A DNA stretch of 49,508 nt. Origin: Streptomyces oryzae (lineage in GTDB: Bacteria > Actinomycetota > Actinomycetes > Streptomycetales > Streptomycetaceae). The notes under the pieces are model-generated. The model worked only from the letters and a program-made list of their open reading frames with translations. It was not told where the DNA came from and ran no database searches. The stretch's first letter is position 1. Each line of letters begins with the position of its first letter. Location of the stretch: assembly GCF_017676365.1 (NCBI RefSeq), contig NZ_JADKMA010000027.1:1-49508 (forward strand). The letters run 5' to 3'. This document shows positions 40,467 to 48,635 of this stretch, in pieces. A program made the translations under genes and the position numbers.

Positions 40467-41027
40467 TCACCAGTTCCCGGCGCCGCCCGTCACCTCGCGG
40501 ACGGCGGGCCGGGCCGCGTCCAGCACGGTCATGAACCAGGTGGAGAACGTGTCGGTCGCGTGCCGCTTCTCCAGCTCGTCCCAGGTGACGAACGCGGTTT
40601 CGGAGATCTCCTCCGGATCGGGCCGCGGCTCGTCACGGAGCAGCCCCACGTACAGGTGGTTGAACTCCTGCTCGACCAGTCCCGAGGCGGGGTCCGGGTG
40701 GTTGTAGCGGACGGTGCCCGCCTCCCGCAGCAGTGAGGGCGCCACGCCCAGTTCCTCCACGACCCGCCGGGTGGCGGCGGCGAACGGCGGCTCGCCCGGA
40801 TACGGGTGACCGCAGCAGGTGTTGGACCACACCCCGGGCGAGTGGTATTTGCCCATGGCCCGGCGCTGGAGCAGTAGTCGCCCCTCGTCGTCGAAGAGGA
40901 AGACGGAGAAGGCGCGGTGCAGCCGCCCCGGGGCCACATGGGCGGAGAGCTTCTCCGCGGTGCCGATCGTCGTCCCGTCCTCATCGACCAGTTCGAGCAT
41001 GATCGGGGCCGCTGAGCTGTTCGCCAT
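40467..41027 (-). CDS. idi: Isopentenyl-diphosphate delta-isomerase, type I
   Basis: A 186-residue Nudix-fold enzyme that interconverts isopentenyl and dimethylallyl diphosphate. Catalytic Cys72 is in WSNTCCGHPYPGE and the acidic pair is in LVEQEFNHLYVG (Glu119/Glu121). His74 and nearby histidines are metal ligands, and RRVVEELGV is the Nudix helix. Length is normal. The ATG at 41027 has AAGGAAC three bases upstream. It is a single-gene unit converging on the HATPase gene. It is the only unambiguous isoprenoid gene in the window, about 8 kb from the isoprenoid-synthase-like gene. Confidence 0.95.
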   Translation of the reverse strand: MANSSAAPIMLELVDEDGTTIGTAEKLSAHVAPGRLHRAFSVFLFDDEGRLLLQRRAMGKYHSPGVWSNTCCGHPYPGEPPFAAATRRVVEELGVAPSLLREAGTVRYNHPDPASGLVEQEFNHLYVGLLRDEPRPDPEEISETAFVTWDELEKRHATDTFSTWFMTVLDAARPAVREVTGGAGNW

Positions 41028-41090
41028 GGTGTTCCTTCGGGTGGGCCTGTGGGCAGCGTGATCCAGTGTGCCGCAGGCAGTGCGATAACT

Positions 41091-41110
41091 CCGCATTCTG
41101 CGGGATTCTG
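41091..41110. promoter_or_regulatory. Dyad and direct repeat upstream of idi
   Basis: CCGCA-TTC-TGCGG (41091-41103) overlaps the direct repeat ATTCTG-CGGG-ATTCTG (41095-41110), with one helical turn between units. It lies 65-85 bases upstream of the idi start, in the AT-richest part of the gap, so it may be an operator. Confidence 0.35.
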
Positions 41111-41154
41111 TCTATATCGCTCACACTTGTGCCCATTGCTGTCGAAACGCGGCC

Positions 41155-42153
41155 TCAGTTCGACGGCGTTCCAGCCTCCGGGTGACGCAGCAGCCAGCCC
41201 TCCCACGCGGACGCGACCATCTCCCGGACCCCGAACCGCGGCTCCCAGCCCAGCTCCTTGCGGATCCGCTCCGCCGAGGCCACCACCCGCGCGGGGTCAC
41301 CGGGACGCCGCGGAACCACCCGGGGCGCCGGCTCCCGCCTGCCGGTGACCTCGGCGACCAGCTCGGCCATCTCCCGTACGGAGACGCCTGCGCCGGTGCC
41401 CACGTTGAGGGTCAGATCGCCGGACTCCCCGGTGCCCCCCGCCGCCAGCGCCTGTGCCGCGGCGACATGTGCCTCGGCCAGGTCCCGCACATGGATGTAG
41501 TCCCGCACGCAGGTGCCGTCCGGCGTCGGATAGTCGTCCCCGAAGATCCGGGGGGCCTCGCCGCGGGTCAGCGCGTCGAAGAACATCGGGACGATGTTGA
41601 ACACCCCGGTGTCGGACAGCTCCGGCTCGGCGGTGCCGGCGACGTTGAAGTAGCGCAGACAGGCCGTGGACAGCCCGTGGGCCCGGCCCGTCGCCCGCAC
41701 CAGCCACTCGCCGGCCAGCTTGGTCTCGCCGTACGGATTCATCGGCACCGTCGGGGTCTGCTCGGTGACCAGGTCCACGTCCGGCATTCCGTAGACGGCG
41801 GCGGAGGACGAGAAGACGAAACGGCCCACCCCGGCGTCGACCACAGCGCCCAGCAGCGTGACCAGACCGTGCACGTTCTCCTCGTAATAGGACAACGGCA
41901 TCTCGACGGACTCGCCGACCTGCTTCTTGGCCGCGAGATGGATCACACCGCTCACACCGTGCTCGGCGAGCGCGCGGTCCAGCACCGGGCGGTCCAGCAC
42001 GGAGCCCCGCACCAGCGGCACCTCGGGGGGCAGCCGCTCGGCGAGCCCGGTTGAGAGGTCGTCCAGTGCGACGGCACGCTCACCGGCTGCTGTCATGGCC
42101 CGTGCGACGTGCGCGCCGATGTAGCCCGCGCCGCCTGTGATCAACCACGTCAT
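41155..42153 (-). CDS. galE: UDP-glucose 4-epimerase
   Basis: A 332-residue extended short-chain dehydrogenase. TGGAGYIGAHVA (residues 7-18) binds NAD. HLAAKKQVGESVEMPLSYYEENV, FSSSAAVYG (catalytic Ser) and NPYGETKLAGE (Tyr-x-x-x-Lys) follow, then LRYFNVAGT and the C-terminal VVPRRPGDPARVVASAERIRKELGW block, all typical of GalE. It would supply UDP-galactose. The frame is open far beyond the ATG at 42153, but the fold starts there. It is divergent from the envelope glycopolymer operon, so a role in its sugar supply is plausible. Confidence 0.92.
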   Translation of the reverse strand: MTWLITGGAGYIGAHVARAMTAAGERAVALDDLSTGLAERLPPEVPLVRGSVLDRPVLDRALAEHGVSGVIHLAAKKQVGESVEMPLSYYEENVHGLVTLLGAVVDAGVGRFVFSSSAAVYGMPDVDLVTEQTPTVPMNPYGETKLAGEWLVRATGRAHGLSTACLRYFNVAGTAEPELSDTGVFNIVPMFFDALTRGEAPRIFGDDYPTPDGTCVRDYIHVRDLAEAHVAAAQALAAGGTGESGDLTLNVGTGAGVSVREMAELVAEVTGRREPAPRVVPRRPGDPARVVASAERIRKELGWEPRFGVREMVASAWEGWLLRHPEAGTPSN

Positions 42154-42388
42154 GTCCCGAACCCTATCGGCCTCGGTTGTGGCGCGAGCCCATGATCCAC
42201 CATGCTGGGGCCCGCGGGCGCTTCCCGGGCAACACCGGGGCGGTGAACGCTCGGTGAAGGCTCCCTTTGGCGATCCGATACTCTCTGCCGACGTGCTGCC
42301 GACCCTTACGGGTGACGGCGCTCCCTGCCCGCTGCCGTTGTTGTCCCCTCTCGCGCGGGTATGCCAGCTTCCAAGGAGTGAGTTCGTT
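42154..42388. promoter_or_regulatory. Divergent region between galE and the glycopolymer operon
   Basis: These 235 bases hold no gene. A -10-like TACTCT lies near 42279 without a convincing -35. The AAGGAG at 42373-42378 is the ribosome-binding site for the CTG-started first gene of the operon. I see no riboswitch or clear operator. Confidence 0.4.
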
Positions 42389-44173
42389 CTGTCGACCGCC
42401 ATCCTCACCGGTCCGCCGGTTGCCGGGTCGTCGCTCGAGGCCGACCTGCGCTCGCTCGGCTTCGAGGTGCGCGTGGCCGCCCGGCCCGCCGAGGTCAGCG
42501 CCCACCTGGCCGCCACGGCGGCGAACGAACGGCTCGCCCTGATCGACCCCCGCTTCGTCGGCCACACCCACGCGCTGCGGCTCGCGCTGAAGGACCCCCG
42601 CTTCGCGGCGGGCGCGCTGCCCGGCGTGCTCGGCGTCACCCCCGAGGCCCGGCGCGCGCTGCCCCCCGAGCTGACGGGCGGCCCCCAGCAGGCGGCCGAA
42701 GCGCTGGAGGCGGCCGGCGTCGAGGTGCACCGGCCCGAGCTGGGCACGCTCGTCGCGACCGTCCCCGACGGCGAGACGGCACGCAAGGAGGCCGAGGCCG
42801 CCGTCGCCGCGGTCGACGACGAGGCCGTACGGCTGCGCTCCGCGGTCAAGTCGCGGGACGGCTTCTTCACCACCTTCTGCGTCAGCCCCTACTCGCGCTA
42901 CATCGCCCGCTGGTGCGCCCGCCGCGGGCTGACCCCCAACCAGGTCACCACGGCCTCGCTGGTCACCGCGCTGATCGCCGCCGGGTGTGCGGCCAGCGGC
43001 CAGCGGTGGGGCTTCGTGGCCGCGGGGGTGCTGCTGATCGCCTCGTTCGTGCTGGACGCCACGGACGGCCAGCTCGCCCGCTACGACCTCCAGTACTCCA
43101 AGCTCGGCGCCTGGCTGGACGCCACCTTCGACCGGGCCAAGGAGTACTCCTACTACGCGGGCCTCGCGCTCGGTGCTGCCCGCGGCGGCGATGACGTATG
43201 GGCCCTGGCGCTCGGCGCCATGCTGCTGATGACCGCGCGGCACACCGTCGACTTCTCCTTCAACGAGGCGAGTCACGCCGAGTCCGCCGTCACCGCCAAC
43301 ACCAGCCGCACCGCAGCCCTCTCCAGCAGGCTGGACAGCGCGGGCTGGACGGTCTGGGCCCGGCGGATGATAGTGCTGCCCATCGGGGAGCGCTGGGCCC
43401 TCATCGCCGTACTGACAGCCGCCACCACACCGCGTATCACCTTCCTCGTGCTGCTCGCCGCCGGTACCCTCGCCGCCTGCTACACCACCGCGGGGCGGCT
43501 GCTGCGCTCCCTGCACCGCAGGGCCCGCACCGACCGTGCGGCAGAGGGTGTCCGCGCCCTGACCGACAGCGGCCCGCTCGCCGAGCTCGCCGCGCGGCTG
43601 CTGCGCCCGCTCCCGCTGCCCCGGCTGGGGGTGCCGGCGGTCGCGCTGCTCGGCGGCGCCGTGATCCTCGCCACCGCGTGGGCCACACCACTCGGCAGCC
43701 CCTGGCCCGTGGTCGCCGCCGCTGTGTACGCCCTCTGTGCCGGGGTCGCGCTCGCCCGGCCCCTCAAGGGCCCGCTGGACTGGCTGCTGCCGCCCTTCTT
43801 CCGTATCGCGGAATACGGCACGGTTCTGGTGCTGGCCGCCCGCGCCGACACCGACGGCGCGCTCCCCGCGGCATTCGGGCTGGTAGCGGCTCTCGCCTAC
43901 CATCACTACGACACGGTGTACCGCATCCGCGGAGGCACCGGAGCGCCTCCGCACTGGCTGGTGCGGGCGGTCGGGGGGCACGAAGGAAGGACCCTCGTGG
44001 TCACCGTCGCCGCTGCCCTCTGGCTGGGCGACGGCGGCCCCACGCAAGACTTCAACTTCGCGCTGACCGCGCTCGCCGTGGTCATCGCGGCAGTGGTGCT
44101 CGTCGAGAGCATCCGTTTCTGGGTGTCGTCGCAAGCACCCGCAGTACACGACGAAACAGGAGAACCCGCATGA
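42389..44173 (+). CDS. Membrane CDP-alcohol phosphatidyltransferase with DUF5941-type extension
   Basis: A 594-residue membrane enzyme, first gene of the operon. Residues 1-150 are a soluble domain I do not recognise. The CDP-alcohol phosphatidyltransferase core follows, with the full motif DATDGQLARYDLQYSKLGAW then LDATFD: D-x2-DG-x2-AR-x8-G-x3-D-x3-D, all four Asp present. About 350 further residues carry several more membrane helices, matching the arrangement called DUF5941. It would transfer a phospho-alcohol from a CDP donor at the membrane. The start is a CTG at 42389 (LSTAILTG), ten bases after AAGGAG; no ATG, GTG or TTG is well placed. The ATGA overlap couples it to the next gene. Confidence 0.82.
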   Translation: MSTAILTGPPVAGSSLEADLRSLGFEVRVAARPAEVSAHLAATAANERLALIDPRFVGHTHALRLALKDPRFAAGALPGVLGVTPEARRALPPELTGGPQQAAEALEAAGVEVHRPELGTLVATVPDGETARKEAEAAVAAVDDEAVRLRSAVKSRDGFFTTFCVSPYSRYIARWCARRGLTPNQVTTASLVTALIAAGCAASGQRWGFVAAGVLLIASFVLDATDGQLARYDLQYSKLGAWLDATFDRAKEYSYYAGLALGAARGGDDVWALALGAMLLMTARHTVDFSFNEASHAESAVTANTSRTAALSSRLDSAGWTVWARRMIVLPIGERWALIAVLTAATTPRITFLVLLAAGTLAACYTTAGRLLRSLHRRARTDRAAEGVRALTDSGPLAELAARLLRPLPLPRLGVPAVALLGGAVILATAWATPLGSPWPVVAAAVYALCAGVALARPLKGPLDWLLPPFFRIAEYGTVLVLAARADTDGALPAAFGLVAALAYHHYDTVYRIRGGTGAPPHWLVRAVGGHEGRTLVVTVAAALWLGDGGPTQDFNFALTALAVVIAAVVLVESIRFWVSSQAPAVHDETGEPA

Positions 44174-44907
44174 TCGGCCTCGTGCTGGCGGCCGGCGCCG
44201 GACGGCGTCTGCGCCCCTACACCGACACCCTGCCCAAGGCCCTGGTGCCCGTCGACGGTGAGACCACCGTGCTCGACATCGCCCTGGCCAACTTCGCACA
44301 GGTCGGTCTCACCGATGTCGCGGTCGTCGTGGGCTACCGCAAGGAGGCCGTCTACGAGCGGCAGGCGGAGCTGGAGGCCAGGCACGGCGTCAAGCTCCGG
44401 CTGATCGACAACGACAAGGCCGAGGAGTGGAACAACGCCTACTCCCTCTACTGCGCCCGTGAGGTCTTCAAGGAGGGCGTGCTGCTGGCCAACGGCGACA
44501 CCGTGCACCCCGTCTCCGTCGAGAAGACGCTGCTGGACGCGCGCGGCAACGGCCAGAAGATCATCCTCGCCCTCGACACCGTCAAGGACCTCGCCGACGA
44601 GGAGATGAAGGTCGTCGTCGACCCGGACAAGGGCGTTCAGCGCATCACCAAGCTGATGGACCCGGCCGAGGCCACCGGTGAGTACATCGGCCTCACCCTG
44701 ATCGAGCCGGAGGCCGGCGCCGAGCTGGCCGACGCGCTGAAGGCCACCTTCGAGAAGGACCCGCAGCTCTACTACGAGGACGGCTACCAGGAGCTGGTCA
44801 ACCGCGGCTTCAAGGTCGACATCGCCCCCATCGGCGACGTCAAGTGGGTCGAGATCGACAACCACGACGACCTCGCCAAGGGCCGGGAGATCGCATGCCA
44901 GTACTGA
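44170..44907 (+). CDS. Sugar/polyol-phosphate nucleotidyltransferase (LicC/IPCT-like)
   Basis: A 245-residue nucleotidyltransferase. It starts with the diagnostic LVLAAGAGRRLRPYTDTLPKALVPV. NNAYSLYCAREVF, LLANGDTVH (metal-binding Asp) and KWVEIDNHDDL follow. The pattern is closest to phosphocholine and inositol-1-phosphate cytidylyltransferases rather than to glucose-1-phosphate enzymes. With two CDP-alcohol transferases and a glycerol-1-phosphate dehydrogenase in the same operon, it most likely makes the CDP-activated alcohol they use. It is coupled by ATGA to the upstream gene and overlaps the next by 13 bases. Confidence 0.88.
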   Translation: MIGLVLAAGAGRRLRPYTDTLPKALVPVDGETTVLDIALANFAQVGLTDVAVVVGYRKEAVYERQAELEARHGVKLRLIDNDKAEEWNNAYSLYCAREVFKEGVLLANGDTVHPVSVEKTLLDARGNGQKIILALDTVKDLADEEMKVVVDPDKGVQRITKLMDPAEATGEYIGLTLIEPEAGAELADALKATFEKDPQLYYEDGYQELVNRGFKVDIAPIGDVKWVEIDNHDDLAKGREIACQY

Positions 44908-45959
44908 CCCGCCTCATTCCGTCGCCGGTCGTCGTGGACATCAGCCGCGGCGCACTGGACGACCTGGCGGGCCTGTTGGCCGATCAGCGGATCTCCACCA
45001 ACGGCAAGCTCGCCTTCGCCATCAGCGGCGGCTCAGGTGCCGCGCTGCGCGAGCGGTTCGCGCCGCTGCTGCCCAACGCCTCCTGGTACGAGGTGGGCGG
45101 CGGCACCATCGACGACGCGGTCAAACTCGCCGACACGATGAAGAAGTCCGGCCGCTACGACGCGGTCGTCGGGCTCGGCGGCGGCAAGATCATCGACTGT
45201 GCGAAGTACGCGGCGGCCCGGATCGGACTGCCGCTGGTCGCCGTCGCGACCAACCTCTCGCACGACGGCCTGTGTTCGCCGGTCGCCACCCTCGACAACG
45301 ACGCGGGCCGCGGCTCCTACGGGGTGCCCAACCCGATCGCCGTCGTCATCGACCTCGACGTGATCCGCGAGGCACCCGAGCGCTACATCCGCTCCGGCAT
45401 CGGCGACGTCATCTCCAACATCTCCGCGGTCAAGGACTGGGAGCTGGGGCACGAGGTGCGCGGCGAGGACATCGACGGGCTGGCCGCTGCCATGGCGCGG
45501 CAGGCCGGCGAGGCGATCCTGCACCACCCGGGCGACGTCAGCGACGACGGCTTCCTCCAGGTGCTCGCCGAGGGCCTGGTGCTCACCGGCATCTCGATGT
45601 CGGTCGCCGGGGACAGCCGCCCCGCATCCGGCGCCTGCCACGAGATCAACCACGCCTTCGACCTGCTCTACCCCAAGCGCGCCGCTCCGCACGGCGAGCA
45701 GTGCGGCCTCGGCGCCGCCTTCGCCACCTATCTGCGCGGGGACAAGGACACGGCGAAGCTGATGGTGGAGGTGCTGCGGCGGCACGAGCTGCCGGTGCTG
45801 CCCGCCGACATCGGCTTCGACCCGGACGAGTTCGTCGAAGCCGTCGCGTACGCGCCGCAGACCCGCCCCGGGCGGTACACGATCCTGGAACACCTCGACC
45901 TGTCCACCGACCAGATCAGGGACGCGTACGCGGACTATGCACAAACCATCGGTAGCTGA
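44895..45959 (+). CDS. Glycerol-1-phosphate dehydrogenase (EgsA/AraM family)
   Basis: A 354-residue NAD(P)-dependent, metal-dependent dehydrogenase that should reduce dihydroxyacetone phosphate to sn-glycerol-1-phosphate. The nucleotide loop is VVGLGGGKIIDCAKYAA, and NLSHDGLCSPVAT is typical of the EgsA/AraM branch. Metal ligands are Asp171 (SGIGDVISN), His249 (GACHEINHAFD) and His266 (APHGEQCG). It overlaps the nucleotidyltransferase by 13 bases and the next phosphatidyltransferase by 23. Glycerol-1-phosphate is best known from archaeal lipids and a few bacteria; here it is probably a building block for an envelope polymer. Confidence 0.9.
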   Translation: MPVLTRLIPSPVVVDISRGALDDLAGLLADQRISTNGKLAFAISGGSGAALRERFAPLLPNASWYEVGGGTIDDAVKLADTMKKSGRYDAVVGLGGGKIIDCAKYAAARIGLPLVAVATNLSHDGLCSPVATLDNDAGRGSYGVPNPIAVVIDLDVIREAPERYIRSGIGDVISNISAVKDWELGHEVRGEDIDGLAAAMARQAGEAILHHPGDVSDDGFLQVLAEGLVLTGISMSVAGDSRPASGACHEINHAFDLLYPKRAAPHGEQCGLGAAFATYLRGDKDTAKLMVEVLRRHELPVLPADIGFDPDEFVEAVAYAPQTRPGRYTILEHLDLSTDQIRDAYADYAQTIGS

Positions 45960-46716
45960 ACTGCGGCCGGTCGTTCACCCCGAGGGCGTGAAGGACCGGC
46001 GCAGCGGCGAGCACTGGGCGGGCCGGCTCTACATGCGCGAGCTCTCGCTGCGCGTCGACCGGCACCTGGTGAACACCCGGGTCACCCCCAACCAGCTGAC
46101 GTATGTGATGACCCTCGCCGGGGTGCTGGCGCTGCCGGCGCTGCTGGTGCCGGGGGTCGGCGGCGCGGTGCTGGGCGTGGTGATGGTCCAGCTCTATCTG
46201 CTGCTGGACTGTGTCGACGGCGAGGTGGCCCGCTGGAAGAAGCAGTTCTCGCTGGGCGGGGTCTATCTGGACCGGGTCGGCGCCTATCTGTGCGACGCCG
46301 CGGTCCTGGTCGGTCTGGGCCTGCGCGCCGCCGACCTGTGGGGCGGCGGCCGGATCGACTGGCTGTGGGCCTTCCTCGGCACGCTGGCCGCGCTCGGCGC
46401 CATCCTGATCAAGGCGGAGTCCGACCTGGTGGGCGTAGCGCGTCACCAGGGCGGACTGCCGCCGGTCAAGGAGTCGGCGTCCGAGCCGCGCTCCTCGGGG
46501 CTGGCCCTGGCGCGCAAGGCGGCCGCCGCGCTGAAGTTCCACCGGCTGGTGCTGGGCATCGAGGCGTCCCTGCTGATCCTGGTGCTCGCGATCGCCGACC
46601 AGGTCCGGGGCGATCTGTACTTCACCCGGCTCGGTGTCGTCGTCCTCGCCGCCATCGCGGTGCTCCAGACGCTGCTGCACCTGGTGTCCATCCTGGCGTC
46701 GAGCAGGCTGAAGTGA
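45937..46716 (+). CDS. CDP-alcohol phosphatidyltransferase, variant active site
   Basis: A 259-residue integral membrane enzyme with about six helices. The family motif is DCVDGEVARWKKQFSLGGVY then LDRVGAYLCD. Compared with D-x2-DG-x2-AR-x8-G-x3-D-x3-D, the fourth Asp, thought to be the catalytic base, is Ala (LDRVGA); an Asp occurs four residues later. It begins inside the dehydrogenase gene (ATG at 45937) and its stop overlaps a possible GTG of the next frame, so it is firmly part of the operon. It may act on an unusual acceptor or need the canonical first-gene enzyme as partner. Confidence 0.87.
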   Translation: MHKPSVAELRPVVHPEGVKDRRSGEHWAGRLYMRELSLRVDRHLVNTRVTPNQLTYVMTLAGVLALPALLVPGVGGAVLGVVMVQLYLLLDCVDGEVARWKKQFSLGGVYLDRVGAYLCDAAVLVGLGLRAADLWGGGRIDWLWAFLGTLAALGAILIKAESDLVGVARHQGGLPPVKESASEPRSSGLALARKAAAALKFHRLVLGIEASLLILVLAIADQVRGDLYFTRLGVVVLAAIAVLQTLLHLVSILASSRLK

Positions 46717-46745
46717 CGGGTGACATGACGGAGGGCGGGAAAGCT

Positions 46746-47618
46746 ATGCGACTGGGGGCCGTCGTGCTCACCATGGGCAACCGACCCGAGGAGCTGCGCG
46801 CACTGCTGGAGTCGGTTGCCAAGCAGGACGGCGAGGCGATCGAGGTCGCCGTGGTCGGTAACGGCGCGCCGTTGCCGGAGCTTCCGGACGGTGTACGGAA
46901 GGTCGAGCTTCCGGAAAATCTCGGCATCCCCGGTGGACGGAATGTCGGAATCGAGGCGTTCGGTCCCTCGGGTGCCGAGGTCGACGCGCTGCTCTTCCTG
47001 GACGACGACGGGCTGCTGCCCTCCACCGACACCGCCGAGCTGGTGCGGCAGGCGTTCGAGGCCGATCCCAGGCTGGGCATCATCAGCTTCCGGATCGCCG
47101 ACCCCGAAACCGGCGTCACCCAGCGCCGCCACGTACCCCGGCTGCGCGCCTCCGACCCGATGCGCTCCTCGAAGGTCACCACCTTCCTCGGCGGCGCCAA
47201 CGCCGTACGTACCAAGGTGCTGGCCGAAGTCGGCGGCCTGCCCGACGAGTTCTTCTACGCACACGAGGAGACCGACCTGGCCTGGCGCGCCCTCGACGCC
47301 GGCTGGGGCATCGAATACCGCGCCGACATGGTGCTGCACCACCCGACCACCGCTCCCAGCAGGCACGCCGTCTACCACCGGATGGTGGCCCGCAACCGCG
47401 TCTGGCTCGCCCGCCGCAACCTCCCCGCGCTGCTCGTCCCGGTATATCTGGGCGTGTGGCTGCTGCTCACCCTCGCCCGGCGGCCCTCCATGCCGGCGCT
47501 GCGGGCCTGGCTGGGCGGTTTCAAGGAGGGCTGGACCACGTCGGCAGGCACACGGAGGCCGATGCGGTGGCGTACGGTATGGCGTCTGACGCGGCTGGGC
47601 CGCCCACCCGTGATCTGA
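46746..47618 (+). CDS. Family 2 glycosyltransferase
   Basis: A 290-residue GT-A glycosyltransferase. GAVVLTMGNRPEELRALLESV and NLGIPGGRNVGIEAF lead to the metal/nucleotide motif LFLDDDG. The acceptor/catalytic segment is FFYAHEETDLAWRALDAGW, with the ExD pair usual in rhamnosyl- and galactofuranosyl-type enzymes. A hydrophobic helix near residues 230-250 may tether it to the membrane. The ATG at 46746 has GGAGGG ten bases upstream; in-frame starts at 46713 and 46725 are possible. It probably adds sugar side groups or a linkage sugar to the polymer made by this operon. Confidence 0.88.
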   Translation: MRLGAVVLTMGNRPEELRALLESVAKQDGEAIEVAVVGNGAPLPELPDGVRKVELPENLGIPGGRNVGIEAFGPSGAEVDALLFLDDDGLLPSTDTAELVRQAFEADPRLGIISFRIADPETGVTQRRHVPRLRASDPMRSSKVTTFLGGANAVRTKVLAEVGGLPDEFFYAHEETDLAWRALDAGWGIEYRADMVLHHPTTAPSRHAVYHRMVARNRVWLARRNLPALLVPVYLGVWLLLTLARRPSMPALRAWLGGFKEGWTTSAGTRRPMRWRTVWRLTRLGRPPVI

Positions 47619-47684
47619 CAAGCTCGTGTCTGAGAGCATCAGCCCCGGATTCACTTGCGCAGTGTGAGGACGAAAGTTTCCAAC

Positions 47685-48635
47685 GTGAGCGAGACAACCC
47701 CCGACAGCGCCGACCACTCCGTCGGCGTGCTGCCTCCGCCGTCACCGGACGACCGTCTGACCCCGGCCGAACTCGCGGCCAAGTACGGCCTGTCGGTGAG
47801 CGGAGCGCGCCCCTCGCTGCCCGACTACGTACGCCAGCTGTGGGCGCGGCGGCACTTCATCCTCGCCTTCTCCCGGGCGAAGCTGACGGCGCAGTACAGC
47901 CAGGCGAAACTCGGCCAGTTGTGGCAGGTCGCCACGCCGCTGCTGAACGCCGCCGTGTACTACTTCATCTTCGGTCTGCTGCTGGGGGGCCGCGACGGCA
48001 CCCCGGGCGGCAAGGAGAACTACGTCCCGTTCCTGATCACCGGGGTGTTCGTCTTCACCTTCACCCAGACCTCGGTGCTCACCGGAGTCCGGGCGATCTC
48101 CTCCAACCTCGGACTGGTGCGGGCGCTGCACTTCCCGCGCGCCGCGCTGCCGATCTCGGTGGCGCTCCAGCAGCTCCAGCAGCTGCTGTACTCGATGATC
48201 GTGCTGGTCATCATCCTGCTCGGCTTCGGCCAGCTGCCACAGTTCTCCTGGGTGCTGGTCATCCCGACGCTGGCCTTCCAGTTCGTCTTCAACACCGGCC
48301 TCGCGCTGGTCCTGGCCCGGCTCGGCAGCAAGACGCCGGACCTGGCGCAGCTGATGCCGTTCATAACCCGGACGTGGATGTACGCGTCCGGTGTGATGTT
48401 CCCCCTCAAGCACATGCTGGCGAAGGCGAACGCACCGGGCTGGGTCACCGACGCGCTCCAGGCCAACCCCGCCGCCGTCTACATGGACCTGATGCGGTTC
48501 GCATTCATCCATCAGTACCCCAGTGATCAGCTCCCGCCGCACGTCTGGGCGCTCGCCCTGGGCTGGGCGGTCCTCATCGGTGTCGGCGGATTTGTTTTCT
48601 TCTGGAAGGCGGAGGAGCGTTATGGCCGTGGCTGA
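47685..48635 (+). CDS. Polysaccharide/teichoic-acid ABC exporter, membrane subunit (TagG/Wzm type)
   Basis: A 316-residue ABC-2 permease. A 60-residue cytoplasmic N-terminus includes the amphipathic region SLPDYVRQLWARRHFILAFSRAKLTAQYSQAKLGQLW, which is diagnostic of TagG/Wzm polymer exporters. Six membrane helices follow (AAVYYFIFGLLLG, FLITGVFVFTFTQTSV, SMIVLVIILLGFG and others). The GTG at 47685 is chosen by homology; GAGGA lies about 15 bases upstream. It overlaps the ATPase gene by 14 bases. It is expected to flip an undecaprenyl-linked glycopolymer. Confidence 0.9.
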   Translation: MSETTPDSADHSVGVLPPPSPDDRLTPAELAAKYGLSVSGARPSLPDYVRQLWARRHFILAFSRAKLTAQYSQAKLGQLWQVATPLLNAAVYYFIFGLLLGGRDGTPGGKENYVPFLITGVFVFTFTQTSVLTGVRAISSNLGLVRALHFPRAALPISVALQQLQQLLYSMIVLVIILLGFGQLPQFSWVLVIPTLAFQFVFNTGLALVLARLGSKTPDLAQLMPFITRTWMYASGVMFPLKHMLAKANAPGWVTDALQANPAAVYMDLMRFAFIHQYPSDQLPPHVWALALGWAVLIGVGGFVFFWKAEERYGRG

